A stretch of 64,000 nucleotides of DNA from Datisca glomerata. Taxonomy: Eukaryota; Streptophyta; Magnoliopsida; Cucurbitales; Datiscaceae. A program made the translations under genes and the position numbers. A model generated the notes under the pieces. The model was not told the DNA's origin. It did not search any database and was given only the letters and a program-made list of their open reading frames with translations. The stretch covers positions 1,738,607-1,802,606 of the forward strand of contig QANY01000261.1 of assembly GCA_003255025.1 (NCBI GenBank). Direction: 5' to 3'. Positions 1 through 12,586 of the stretch are shown here, piece by piece (positions within the stretch are counted from its first letter, which is position 1; each line of letters begins with the position of its first letter).

Positions 1-306
1 TTATTAAGGTAAAATGTAATTGCATCCACCAACCTTTTTACATTGGCCATCTACAATTCTCACATTTATTTCTAGTCAATTACATTATTTTATTAATCAG
101 GTCTTTCAAGCTAAACGGTTATATATGAGAGTTCAACCTTAAGATTAGGAGTTCAAACCTCATGTTATGTCTCATTCCTCACAAAAAAAAATTACTTTAT
201 TTGATCAGCCAATACACTATTCAAAACCAAAAAAATGTTTTAGCCAAAAAATCTAGAATTGATTTCATTTATCAGTATATATATGCTGTGAATATTATAT
301 GTACAT
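1..306. other. AT-rich intergenic DNA
   Basis: No coding frame or element boundary is visible. A stretch near 108-165 has a weak tRNA-promoter look (B-box-like gagttcaaacc) but is too degenerate to call. Confidence 0.5.
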
Positions 307-672
307 TTGTGGAGTAATTCTCTAGTGTGGACGTCTAGACTATTCTGAAAGTCTGAACCCACTCTTTACATATTGTTTAATGCATTCAATGGTGTAAAAC
401 CAAGTTATTAATCTGTTTGATATCATTATCTCACAGTAATGTCACAAGCAAACTTGATGAGAGAACTAGTGCACTAAAAGGAGATTAGAAGTCCTTCTAA
501 AAAAAGGCTTGAAACATATGGGTTTTGTGGGTTTAGATGTATTTCACCGTTAGATAATAATGGCAGAAAAGTTCTTATAACTTGGTTTTACACCATTGGA
601 TGCATCCAACGGTGTAAGAGGAGGTCTGGACTTTAATAGATAAGTTTGAACGTCCGCACACTAGAAAATTAT
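307..672. mobile_element. MITE-like inverted-repeat element
   Basis: Two ~100-bp arms are inverted copies of each other. The left arm is about 310-409 and the right arm about 576-675. Shared blocks are tctagtgtggacgt against the complement of acgtccgcacactaga, and caatggtgtaaaaccaagtt against its complement at 577-599. The whole could fold into one long hairpin. TGTACAT flanks both sides (300-306 and 673-679), which may be a target-site duplication, but the word is nearly palindromic, so the superfamily is left open. No coding capacity. Confidence 0.55.
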
Positions 673-679
673 TGTACAT

Positions 680-1027
680 ATGCATATATATTATGTACAC
701 TGTATATACAATATCTATTTATATACTATATGTATTTTATGTTTTTTCACAAATTTATGGTGTGAACTTAGACACACATGTCGGGTGGCTGGCTATTTTT
801 CATTCGTCAAAGTGACGACAAAAAAATAAAGGGTTTAGGATATAGCTGAGCTCGGTGTGAAAAAGGCAAATAAAACAATAGTTTTTGTTTTTTACCTAGG
901 ATTGGTGCCTTGGATGAATTGTGCCAAATAGACTCTTAGTATAAATATACTAAACATATTATAAATAATTCTTGATCTGCATTTTCTAATACCTTGTTTA
1001 GTAACTGTCAATATATTTTACGAATTT
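680..1027. other. AT-rich intergenic DNA
   Basis: Nothing recognisable. It contains (TA)-rich runs at its left edge, next to the inverted-repeat element. Confidence 0.5.
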
Positions 1028-2100
1028 AAAAGTCAACGATACTTTTATAGCTCTCACTTTACAACACAAAAAAGGAGCAGAAATTATATTGTATATATCA
1101 TTTTACTATTATCAAAATTGATATATGATAAAAAAAATATTGAAGTAAATTAATAGTCATTTTAGTTTATTATAATCTTTTATCTCAAAAGTTTCGTTTA
1201 TGTGTTGCAATCAACTACCTATTTTTAATATATTTTTTTTTAATTTTTTTAATAGTTCTGTAGTTCCGGATATAGTAGACAAGAATATTTATTTACTATT
1301 TAATTTTGAATTAGTTTAGATTTATTTTTTATTTTGGTTTAATAGGTTTGAAGATAAAATACTGAATTTTTATAGTGGATAATTTATTATATTGGATCCA
1401 AGAAATATTTTGATAGTTTTTATTTTTATTTTTTTCAAAAGGAAATACTAATGTACATAAATTGTTTCGTATATGAGTCAAATATTTCATTGGATTATAT
1501 CAAATATTACGTTGTGATCATTTGTGTTAATAATATATTGTTAATTTTTGTCAACGTGTTAAAATATTTATCGAATGTGACCATTTGTGTTATTGCAAAT
1601 ATATATCTTTTGAATTATTTAATTAAAAAAATTAAACAGTAATGACATCAATTATCTCATATTCATAAGAGTAGTTATATAAGTTATGGGTGATTTTATT
1701 TTTAATTTAATTACAAATTTTACCATTCAAATTTTTCCAAACTTAGGTTCTAGTCTCACTTCCATCAAATTTTACCATTCACAATTCTATTAAATAAATG
1801 TTAATACACAAGAAACAGCCACCATTATTGCTCATTAAAACCCTTAAATTTGGTCCCTAAAAGTCTAACACGATGAACATGTTCATCGCGAACCTCGTCT
1901 CTTTCGCTTCGTCAGCGAAAGCCGTTCGCGACGAAAAATGATCTCATCGCATTAGACCTTTTGCCACAAAGAAATATTAGTCGCAAAAGGTTTTGTGATG
2001 AACATAAAAGTTGGTCGCAGAAAGCTTTTGTGACCAAAAAGATTTTCGTCACAAAAATATTTTTGCCACCAATATTTCTCTTCATCGCCTAAACTCTTTT
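1028..2100. repeat. Tandem segmental duplication, copy 1
   Basis: The sequence from aaaagtcaacgatac at 1028 recurs at 2101, an offset of 1073 bp. It stays alignable to cctaaactctttt, which ends copy 1 at 2100 and copy 2 at 3155. Copy 1 contains a truncated 5' part of the CACTA element (from about 1807, where the terminus reads cacaagaaac and has lost three bases). The 63-codon frame at 1451-1642 is not a gene: it is AT-rich, unlike any protein I know, and broken in copy 2. Confidence 0.85.
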
Positions 2101-3155
2101 AAAAGTCAACGATACTTTTATAGCTCTCACTTTACAACACAAAAAAGGAGCAGAAGTTATATTGTATAGATCATTTTACTATTATCAAAATTGATATATG
2201 ATAAAAAATATTGAAGTAAATTAATAGTCATTTATCTCAAAATTTGGTTTATGTATTTGCAATCAACTACCTATTTTTAATATATTTTTTCAATTTTTTT
2301 AATAGTCCTGTAGTTCCTAGTGGATAAAGATATTTATTTATTATTTAATTTTGAATTAGTTTAGATTTTATTTTTTATTTTTGGTTTAATAGGTTTGAAG
2401 ATTAAAAAAACTGAATTTTTATAGTAAATAATTTATTATATTGGATCCAAGAAATATTTAGTTAGTTTTTATTTTTATTTTTTCAAAAGGAAATACTATT
2501 TTACATAAACTGTTTCATATATGAGTCAAATATTTCATTGAATTATATCAAATGTTACATTGTAATCATTTGTGTTAATAATATATCGTTAATTTTTGTC
2601 AACGTGTTAAAATATTTACCGAATGTGACCATTTGTGTTTATATTGCAAATATATATCTTTTGAATTATTTAATTAAAAAAATTAAATAGTAATGACATT
2701 ATTATCTCATATTTATAGGAGTTGTTATATAGGTTATGGGTGATTTTATTATTAATTTAATTACAAATTTTACCATTCAATTTTTTCTCAAACTTAGGTT
2801 CCGTCTCCATTCCATCAAATTTTACCATTCATAGTTCTATTAAATAAATGTTAATACACACTACAAGAGACAACCACCATTATTAGTCGTTAAAACCCTT
2901 AAATTTGGTTGCTAAAAGTCTAACACGATGAACATGTTCATCGCAAACCTCGTCACTTTTGCTTTGTCAGCGAAGGCCGTTCGCGACAAAAAATGATCTC
3001 ATCGTGTTAGACCTTTTGCGACGAAGAAATATTAGTCGCAAAAGGTTTTGTGATGAATATAAAAGTTGGTCGTAGAAAGCTTTTGTGACCAAAAAGATTT
3101 TCATCAGAAAAATCTTTTTGTCACCAATATTTCTTTTCGTCGCCTAAACTCTTTT
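2101..3155. repeat. Tandem segmental duplication, copy 2
   Basis: Second copy of the 1.07-kb unit. It keeps the intact CACTA terminus at 2859 and runs on into the rest of that element, so the duplicated segment was host flank plus the first ~300 bp of the CACTA element. The junction (aactctttt/aaaagtc) shares only about three T bases, which suggests a microhomology-type duplication made after the CACTA insertion. Confidence 0.85.
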
Positions 3156-4920
3156 GCGACCAATTTTATTTGGTCGTGAAATATTTTTTGCGATCAAATT
3201 TTACATTTCCATAATGTAAATTTAAAATACTGTTTTTTTGTTTTTCATATACACTTGTGATGGTAATAATATCATTAGAAAATTTATCAAACTTGATATT
3301 TTTCTAAGAAATACATATATTAATAATATATGTAATGTAACAAATTAGTAGTAGTTCATTATAAAATCTCTGAATCATAATTCGCTACAAAATGTGGTTC
3401 ACAAAAATACATAAAAAAGAGAGTATTTTAATTATATTTATGTGTTTCAGTTAAAATTACCACTAATCCTTAAAGCTTCATCCAGGTTCGATATGCATAT
3501 TGTAAAAATGATTTTGAGTGTGACAACCAATAGCTTTTAGCTTTAATCCTCAATTATGCTTCTCACTTCCCATTATATTAGATTGCTGTAATTCTTTCTC
3601 AATCAAGGTATTCAGAGGCCATAACCCAACAAAAGAACTCATAATGGAAAGCATGAAAATGAAATAAGACGATCTTTGCAAAATTACAACTTATTTACCT
3701 CCACTCACACCAAAATAACTCATAATGGAAAGCATGATAATTGTTGTCTTTACACAACTTCTTTATAAATTGTGCAAAATAATTAACTGAATTTTAAAAT
3801 TAACGTCCATAATGATTTTATATCATCATAAAAGTTCTATGAGCTCTCCCTCTGAACAAAATTTCCTTGATACACTATTTACAGAAACAACCATGCCAAA
3901 TCTTGTTTCTCGTCTAGTAGAAATTGAGATGTATAATATCTGTCAGGATATTCAGAAAAATCAGCCACAGCTAACTCTGTACTAATACAACCAAAAGTAT
4001 TAGGGGGAAGCTTGATGCTACAAGAACTTCTTCTGTCAAATGAACTTGCAGAATAAGATATAGTTTTTCTCATCCTTAGTTTGCGACGAATGACTTTTTT
4101 TTCTTGGCCATCGAAGCTGAAGATCCGAGCTTCTGCCAAAAGAACTTATTTTGCACAATTTATAAAGAAAATTAGATTGTTGTAATTCCTTCTAACCAAA
4201 CTCACACCAACTCTTCAATTTTTATTTTTCTTAAAAATTAAAACTTATTTACCTCCACAAAATCACAATCACCCCATCAAAATTCATCAATCAAGCGCCT
4301 AAGCATTATATTGGTGGCAAAACAACGTGCAGAAGAGGGAACGGCTCTGTCCAGGGGGTTTGCTTACCTACACCGCTAAGACGACGGAGAACTAGGTGAA
4401 AAACGTCGACAAATGGAGGAGCTCTGTCGCAGGGTGAGGAAGGAACGGCTCTGTCGCGGGGGTGAGGAAGGCATGGCTCTGTCGCGGGGATGAGGAGCTA
4501 AGATAAATGAGAGGCTTTTCTTCCCTTTGTGTTTTATGAGCTGGACTTTGTTAAAACTACGTCGTTTTAACAAGGTTAGATAGTTAAACCTTTAACGATA
4601 ACAAGATTTAATCGTCGCTAAAGCCTCCACTTTTGTCAACGGGAAAAAAAACGTGGTCGCTAAAAATGAGGCTTTTCCTGGAGAAATTTCTATTTCATCG
4701 GTGAAAACAAGGCTTTGTACTGACGATTTAAAGTATTTGTCGATAAAGGCCCAAAACATGGCGCACTTCTCGTTTTTCATTCTCGCGTTACACCTATTGC
4801 GATGCGTAAAATGATGTCGCAATAGGTCATCTTTGGCGACCAACTAAAAAGTTGGTTGCTATAAGACAAGCTTTTAGCGACGAATTTACTTCATCGCTAA
4901 TGGTCAGTTTTCTTGTAGTG
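2859..4920. mobile_element. Non-autonomous CACTA (En/Spm-type) element
   Basis: The left end reads CACTACAAGAGACA and the right end reads TTTTCTTGTAGTG, inverted termini of the CACTA class. The 3-bp flanks are identical (ACA at 2856-2858 and ACA at 4921-4923), as expected for this superfamily. Both subterminal regions are full of short direct and inverted copies of gcgacgaa/ttcgtcgc and ttagcgac, the kind of arrays that bind transposase in this class. At 2.06 kb it encodes no transposase and would depend on one supplied in trans. It carries a small minus-strand reading frame (3879-4139) and a GC-rich patch near 4320-4500 made of repeated gctctgtcgcgggg units. Confidence 0.85.
3879..4139 (-). 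other. Reading frame inside CACTA element, possible captured exon
   Basis: An 86-codon frame with balanced, serine- and arginine-containing composition, unlike the repeats around it. It includes RRKLRMRKTISYSASS and ends in DEKQDLAWLFL. Just upstream on the same strand is ttcttttggcag, which reads as a splice acceptor, so the frame may be an exon piece rather than an ORF with its own ATG. It lies between inverted copies of a ~21-bp sequence (tttataaattgtgcaaaata at about 3769-3788; its complement at about 4147-4166). I do not recognise the protein. It may be a host fragment carried by the transposon, or chance. Confidence 0.3.
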
Positions 4921-7900
4921 ACAATATTAGAAGTAGTTATAATCTTAAATAAATATTAATATAATATTATTTGATATTAATATTCTATTCATTCAATATT
5001 AATCATTCTAAATAGTTGTTAATATCATATCACTTGAATGCCAATGTATTTGTTTCCGTTTACATCGTATCTTGAATAAACATTGATATCATACTATACA
5101 TTAACACTTTAAATATTACACCATGTATTGGATAAACGTTAATGTGCATTATCCTAAATAAATGTTAATACTCTTTATCTGATCGTTGATATATTATTTA
5201 CATTTTATCATAATATAAATATTATTTATAAATTTATAATAACAAAATGTAAACTTACTATGAAATTCGTATTTAATTAAACAAATATTATCATAACCGC
5301 CAATGTTTAAAAAAGTTATTATATTTGAAATTGAAAAAATAACTAAAAAATCTAAGAAGTGACATGTGAAAAGGGTATTGTAGACAAATTATTAAAATTT
5401 AAAAGTAAATTAAATAGAAACGATCATTTATTTACTTCAATTTTATTTATGCCAATTACTAACTAACTACTATAAAAATGACATATTTGTATCATTTTGC
5501 TTTTCCAAAAAGGAGCAAAAATATAGATCAGGATCCTCTCATGTTCCATAGATAATGGACGACCCAAATGCAGCTTAACGAAAAGACAAAAAGAAAAAAA
5601 ATTAAAAAGTTGTCATTTCACCTCAGTAAAAATGATAAGGTTGTTATAGTCATCCGTTCTAGAATGAACAGTCACGATTAAAGAAACAGATCCCCTCCTA
5701 CTCATATCCCCAACAAGAAAAGGTCTATTTATGAGAAATGCAAGAATGTGAGCACCAATTTAATCAGATAATAATTGAAAACCAAATGTCAATACGAAAA
5801 CTTTAAAACACATGATAATTGCAAAGCCAGACGTATAAAAGTTGAAGATTTTAGGATTAGCAAAGAGATATTTTCTCAATATACTTGATTAATTACAGTT
5901 TCAAATAATTATCAATCTGATCCTTTCCGTCGCTGTAAAAATCCGTTATTAGATAATGTCAACATTACATGATAACTTATAAAAATTTATGGAATAATTT
6001 TGCTAGTTGCAACCCATGGAAAATATTTTTCTTTTTAAGAGCAAGAGAATTTCATTCGACGAAAAACCCAAATACCCAAATAAACCCAAATATATACTGT
6101 AAAATCCGTAAATACACAAGAAATTATTGACGATGACTACCACCATATGATTATCTCATTATTGCACATCAAACCACCAGTAGTTCTAGGACTCACTTTA
6201 TCATAAAATGATATATATATGTGCATTTATTGAGATGAGCTGTCATAATTAATATGTCCCTCCCAATAATCTCTCTAAATGTATGATCCAATATTATAAC
6301 CCAATAAAATTTGTATAACTCACTGATGAAATAAGGAAGAAAACTAGACATGACGAGTCTTTGTTTCATTCAAACAAAGTTCATTTAGAAAATTAGTCTA
6401 TTTTTAAAAAATAAGTAAGAGAATGATAACAAAAAGTTATATTTGTTGTATTTGTAACAATGATAGTTTTTTAACTATATATTTTTTTATAAATATATTT
6501 TCTTTTATAAAACTGTACATTTTTTATGTAAAAGTATATTATGGTATATTTTATTATATCATAGTATATTTTAATATATCATGAATATATTGTAATATAT
6601 TTTTAGTATATTTTTATATATAATCCGTGATATACATCATTAATAAAAATAACCACTACCAAATCTCTTCCCACATCCAAATCTGTCTCCTCATTCAATT
6701 TTTCACCTCTCTCTCAGTCGAATCTCAGAAATCCATACATCAAACTACAAAATCAAAAAAATTATACAACGAGATGATTAGCAATACATAAAGTCAAGAA
6801 ATCTAGAAATTAAAACATACCCAAACTATAAAAACTAGACGAGGAGACCCAAACATACCAAAACCAGAAAACCCAGACGAAGAACGACTAGACGAGCACC
6901 ATTGCGCGTGACAGAGAAGAAGGGAGAGAGCATGAGAGATCCCGAGACAGGAAAGAGGCAAATAGGGGTTTGTTAAATTCGGTCATTTGTGAAAAGGTAA
7001 AAAAAATTGCCCTTTAACATTACTGATTGAAAAATCTGGCCAAGTTCCAAATTTTCCCTTCAAACAAACTCTCTAAAATTCAGGTTAAGCTCATATGATT
7101 GATACATAAAAAATCTTTTGTAACTAAAAAATTTATAATCTAGAATGAATACATTAATGACAAGTTCACTTGATTCACGTGGAATTGGATTTCACGGAAT
7201 CTGATTTTAAATTGTCATTCTAGTTGTTTATTATGAATTTAGAATCTGATTTCAAGTGAGTCCCACAGTTTTGACTGAAATGGATTCATTTGACTGCATG
7301 TAATTAAATTTCTAATAAAAATATGATAATGAGATTCTATATTTCTGATTCATTTGGAGTGAATTGTGAGAAGTCCATTATGCGCCTAAATATTTTCTTT
7401 AAAAGACATTTTAGTAATGCCATATTTTTTTATTTTGATTCATTGATTTAGTAAACACAAGCAATGATTCTTATTCCAAATAATATGATTTTTTATTATG
7501 ATTCTTTGTGGTTTATAAACGCATTTATCTGATTCCAGACTTTAATTCCTAGTCATTTCATTCTTCATACGATTTTCAGAGAAATCGAATCTAAAATTTC
7601 ATCTGATTTTAAATGCAAGTAAACGCATCATAACTTCAAATCTAAAATATAAGCATCCAAGACCTCGGAAGAGAGTAAATTTAACAAAATCCCCACTTAC
7701 CTATAAAATGAATATAGGCAACCATATGTAGATTGATATGGGACAAATAAAATTTTGTAAACATATTTTAGCATTTAAAAACACCTCCATAACAAATATA
7801 AATTCAACTATTTCTTAATATATTTTCACATACATATGATTATACTTCATGATCTATTTAAGTACTTCATCAAAGATGAATATAAAATCATTTTAACAAA

Positions 7901-8547
7901 AATAATATTATTTCTAATTACAAAAATATTTCTAGTCAAAAACAATATCAAACTCACACTTTTATTGAAGTCAAAGACAACGATAATGACATTGCTTTCA
8001 GCAAATAGACCTAAGAAGGGAACAACACAAGTTGAGCCAGTATAAAATCAAATCAAAAGAGAGAGACTATCTGATTCTAAGCTTGGAAACAAAACCCAAC
8101 GTCACTCTCAGCTTACCTTTCTAGCAAAAAATACTTTGACCTATAATATATAGTTTTACGGAAATAGATCTCCCCAACACCCAACAGGAGGGGGTTAACA
8201 TGGCATAAATCCAAGTTTGGTTTCTTTTAAAACATCCGATGGACCATTCAATCTTATTACCCATTTTCTTGGCTGGTATGCTTACCCTTGGTGGTATTCA
8301 ATTTTTATAATCTGCAAATTCTTACCAACAAGAAACAAATTCATTGGAGGCCTATCATTGTTATTGATACAGGTCATCTCATGTAATATTGGGACACATG
8401 TAATCAATATTTGACAACTATTAAACAGATTTAATTTAGTCATTATACTTATAACTTCCGTTTTATTCACTATATTTTTATTTTGTCTAGATGTAATCCT
8501 TCCGACATATTTCATTTTTTAAAATGTTAAGTAACGCCATAAACGTG
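4921..8547. other. Intergenic DNA, AT-rich
   Basis: No gene is supported. About 6530-6640 is a degenerate array of tatattttaatatatcat-like words. About 6690-7020 is a GC-richer patch with purine-rich strings, which may be the remnant of a transposon 5' region. About 7130-7640 is rich in gattc/gaatc words (attctgatttc, gattcatttg) of the kind seen in decayed DNA elements. The frame at 7836-8045 shows no family feature. Confidence 0.5.
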
Positions 8548-8552
8548 ACACT

Positions 8553-8850
8553 TGAACATGTGTAAAATATTCATCATGTCATGTGAATGAAGGAGAACTA
8601 ATCAAGTGGGAGTGAGTAGATCTCCACCGTAGAAAAACGGGAAGAGGGAGATCAGAATCGCAGGAAAAGATCGGACAGTTACAATTGATTCGGCAGTTAT
8701 AAAGGCAATGTAGTCAACATAGTAGTTGAAATAAACACACAAGTTATGGGGTCACGTTTGGGGAAGATCCTACAAACATGGGGACAATCCTAAGAAGATG
8801 ATCGTGTTACCAAAAATGTAGGAGAAGTATGACATGGCGTGGGAATGGAG
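8553..8850 (+). repeat. Truncated 5' LTR of copy-1 LARD-like element
   Basis: Collinear with 10969-11250: shared strings include acatgtgtaaaatattca, gagtagatctccacc, gcaggaaaagatcgga and ggtcacgtttggggaag. Similarity stops near 8850, before the TATA region present in the 3' LTR. Confidence 0.8.
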
Positions 8851-8879
8851 GATCGATCGATTTTTACAAAGACATTTGA

Positions 8880-9960
8880 TATAGACTACAAAAGGTATAT
8901 GATTCCTAACCTTGATATAGACTACTAAGGACGTAAGTCCTTGTGAGTGGTAGTTCATAAGTCCTACTATAAGAAGAAACTAGGGGTGTAAGTCTTTAGG
9001 GAGGTGGCGGTTCATAAGTCTTACTCTCATAAGGAACTAATGGCATAAGTTCTTAGGATGGACATTTCATAAGTCCTACCCTTTGAAGAAAACTATGGAT
9101 GAGAAATATCTTATAGAACGGATGAAAGAAGGAGAATAAAAACTTGAAACAAGTCAACAAACAAACTATGCAAAATAGAGACTTTGTGAAAAAGGATTGT
9201 TCGAAGAAGACGTAATACGAGCCTGATTTAAACTGCTATAGTCCAACAAGTGATTTATGTCCTTATCTTTTGAAGAAACTTAGAAATTGAGCAAGTATAC
9301 ACAAGCGGGCAACCAAAAAAGCAAAGTGGTTGCAAATTTTTACAAAGTGTTTAAGAAAGGAAAAATAAAGAAAGGAAAATTGCAAGCTCGAGGAGAAAGG
9401 GAAAAAGAAGAAGCCATAAATCCACCGAAGTATTAGGAAACGGAAAAGATCATCTCATTAATGTTCAAGAAAAACATTCTCTATAAAATGTGGTAATTAA
9501 ACCGGGTCATTTTACCTAAGTCCTTGAGAACGGGCAAGTCACAAAGCTTTGAACAAAACAAGCAAAAGCCAAAGCCTACGAAAGCAGACAACTTGAAGGA
9601 AACAGGGGCACAGGTTTTCTAAAAGTAAAACATGGCAATGGTTCTTTATTTGGACCTAAGTCCTTGGGAGTAGGCAGTTCATAAGTCATTCTCGCAGAAT
9701 GATAACGGGTCCATGATTCTTATTTGAATCAAAGTCCTTGGAAGTGGGCAATTCATAAATCATACTTTCAACAAAATTGGGTCATGGTTCTTTATTTGAA
9801 CCTAAGTTCTCCTCTCAAAAGAAAACGGGCAGTTCGTAAGTCCTTTCTCTCATAATGTAGAAAGGGTCATGGGTCTTTATTTGAATCTAAGTCCTTAGGA
9901 AGAAGCAGATTGTAAGTTCTCACTTCTAAAGGAAATTAAAGTCTTATCCTCGGGAACGGA
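8880..9960 (+). repeat. Internal tandem repeats of LARD-like element
   Basis: Degenerate units of about 60-110 bp repeat the words ctaagtccttggga, gggcagttcataagtcctac and tggttctttatttga. The same units occur in reverse orientation at about 51110-51780. Apparent reading frames here and at 10119-10512 change with each repeat and are not genes. Confidence 0.75.
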
Positions 9961-10299
9961 TTTCACAACCAGAAAGATATTTGTTCCCTAGAAAAGGTCA
10001 AAATCACGAGAACAAATTCTGTTACAAAAGAATTTTGAACTTGAAATATTTGACAACATATTCTACTACTGAAATGGTTATTCTCAAGAGAACTGGGAGC
10101 AAAAAAATTCCTAAGTGTTTAAGAATGGATTCTATTGAAAGCTTGAAGTTGGTACGGGAACAGATTTTGATCTCTAAATTCTTTGCTAAAGTCTTTGAAG
10201 AAAAAATGATGTACAACACAAATGGAGTTTGATAAAAGAAAAATTGCACAAAGAAGGTGATTCCCATTTATTGAAGCAGAAATACAAAGGAAAAATACA

Positions 10300-10700
10300 A
10301 AATGAGATAAGGAAAAAGAAAAATAAGGGAACGTAAAAGACTCTACCAATGAGCATGTATTGAAGAAAATGGGAGAAACTCTCCAATGAACCTTCAACAA
10401 AGAAAATGAGAGGAACTCTCCAATGATCTTGTAGCAAAGAAAACGGGAGAAACCTTGTGAATGAATGTGGGGCATCATACTCATGCGATGAAATTATGAA
10501 CGGTACACTCATTCCTTACTCATTCGATAAATTATTATGTTATTGTTCTTGTACACCATTTCTTGTCATATATCTTAACACGAGAGAATGAAAAACATGA
10601 AGAAACGAGAAAACTCTATCAATGAGCCCGTAGTGAAGAGAACAGAAAAGCTCTATCAATGAGCCCGTAGTGAAAGGAACATAACAACAAATGAAATAGG
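10300..10700 (+). repeat. Short tandem repeats before the 3' LTR
   Basis: Repeated blocks such as gggagaaactctccaatga (three degenerate copies, about 10369-10460) and ctctatcaatgagcccgtag (two copies at about 10614 and 10651) fill this stretch. They are part of the non-coding interior. Confidence 0.65.
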
Positions 10701-10968
10701 AGTAATCATCATCGGCGGCAAACTGAAAAAAAAAATGTTGTTTGACAACCGTAAAGCATTTATAAATAGGAACAGAAGAACGTAACGGCATTAAGTAAAT
10801 GAGAAATCACCACTGGCAGCAAACTGTCGAAAGTTTCCTAAAAAAACTGTGTCACATGTCTTCAAGAAGCACATGAGAGTAGAAACGGGTAGACGTAACA
10901 TCAGTACAAGAATAGATAAATCATTACACCTCAACAAATAAAATTTTGTTGAGTGTAATGAGGGCAAA

Positions 10969-11544
10969 TAAACATGTGTAAAATATTCACCATGCCACGT
11001 GAATGATGGAGAACCAATCAAGAGGGAGTGAGTAGATCTCCACCATGAGAAAACAGGAAGAGAGAGATCATAACCGCAGGAAAAGATCGGATGGTTACGA
11101 TTTTTTTTTTTTGTGGTTATAAAGATAATATAGTCAATATAGTAGTTGAAAGAAACACACAAGGTATGGAGGTCACGTTTGGGGAAGATCTCACAAACAT
11201 GGGGGCAATCCTAAGAAGATAATGACATTACCTAAAATATAGGGGAAGTATGGCCTGGTCTCCAAGAATGACAAGGGACCACCCTTTTTTATTAATTTAT
11301 CAATATCTTAAAAGTGCATATAAATAGAGGCTCATGTAAGAAATGAGAGAAGGAATGAGATTGAATCCAAGAAAAATTTTACAACAACGATGTAAAATCT
11401 TAAATGCAAGAGAATGCTATAAGTCTTTCGTGATTTTTTTCTTTTTAAGGATTTTTCACGTAAATGATGGTGTCTGTATTCTCTCATTCTTCCTCTAAAT
11501 TATTATTCATTTGCAGAAGGTTTTCCATAAAAAAATCATTTATA
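10969..11544 (+). repeat. 3' LTR of copy-1 LARD-like element
   Basis: 576 bp, close to the 580-bp LTR of the element at 55115-55694, with which its promoter-distal half shares tttttcacgtaaatgatggtgt and the tail. TATAAATAG at 11322-11330 is the likely promoter. The termini have decayed (TA instead of TG at the start, TA instead of CA at the end). Confidence 0.8.
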
Positions 11545-11549
11545 ACACT

Positions 11550-12581
11550 CTTATTAGTTATCGTTACCATGTGATGTGAGTATGTAGTACAAGTGATTCC
11601 ACATCACGTTTTAAAAAAATAGATTTGTAATTATACAGTGAATGTGTAATTTTACCGTCAGGCTTATTGTTATGTAATAATAATGAGTATGATATTCCTA
11701 CATTTTTTTCTGATCTCAACACACACCTATGTGTCAAAGTAATTACCATAAAAACGATAAGCCTGTACAAGTCAATTTTTTTACCATATGTTTTTATAAG
11801 TCTGCTAAGTGTGATAGAAGGAAATAACCTAGGACTACATGAGAATGAAATGAAAAGTCTAATTAATGGTTAATTTAAGAAAGTCAAAGCTACATGGACT
11901 AACTAAATTAATAATAATTAAAGATGACCAAATGCTTATTGATTCTTCACCAAATTAAAAGATTGTTATGAATTCTAATTTATTTTCTTTATTTGTTACT
12001 CAATAAATCAGTACAAGGTCTAGACCAAAAGCCGAAGCAAATTGTTCTCCCCCTTACACTTTTAGAAACACAGATATTCATATAAATCCTTACATTAAAC
12101 GCAAATAGCCGTCTTTTTATTTAATGTATTTTTTATAATATAAATTTTAGAAGTTAAAAACAATAGGACTTAAATGCATAACCTTATAATCATACCTCAT
12201 TTATTCGTACATGAGATGTAATCTTCCATATCAAAGCCATATCTATAAACAATTATTTCAACTGTCCATTTCTATGTGCTTTGAGTTTGAAACTAAAATA
12301 AAAGTTTATTTTTTTACGTAAAAAAAAAGTTCAACAGCTCAATCCATCCCGACACTTGTTGATGTAATAATTTAATGATCCAAATTTATCAACCATGCTT
12401 TTCTTCAAACAAAACATGAGAATAGACAACGATGAATATTTGTATAGCCATACCATATGATACTGTTACGACGTGTTAATATATGTAGTCACTTAATATG
12501 AGACGATTCATATACTTATAATTAAAGTTTAATTTTTTTATGTATTCCGTTATCATGTTTAAGAAATAAATGTCATATACA
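11550..12581. other. Intergenic DNA between two retroelements
   Basis: AT-rich. Two overlapping ~68-codon frames near 11564-11873 lie on opposite strands and show no recognisable domain. Nothing else seen. Confidence 0.5.
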
Positions 12582-12586
12582 CTATT

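Larger units (their letters stand above)
8553..11544 (+). mobile_element. Deleted non-coding LTR retrotransposon (LARD-like), copy 1
   Basis: Bounded by a perfect 5-bp duplication ACACT (8548-8552 and 11545-11549). It starts TGAACATGTG and has a full 3' LTR (10969-11544), but the 5' LTR is cut off after about 300 bp. An 18-base purine-rich tract at 10951-10968 (gagtgtaatgagggcaaa) abuts the 3' LTR and sets plus orientation. The interior is tandemly repetitive and has no gag or pol. The polypurine tract, LTR tail and internal repeats match, in inverted orientation, the longer element at 49827-55694. A deletion from inside the 5' LTR through the primer-binding region explains the short size. 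It would be immobile. Confidence 0.82.

Noticed and set aside
1451..1642. 63-codon plus-strand frame
   Set aside because: AT-driven composition, and the frame is broken in the tandem copy about 1.07 kb downstream.
5523..5710. Possible MITE with gatcaggatcctctc and cagatcccctcc ends
   Set aside because: The two ends do not pair over enough bases and no TSD was found.
10119..10512. Overlapping minus-strand frames of 108 and 121 codons
   Set aside because: They read through short tandem repeats inside the LARD-like element and resemble no protein family.
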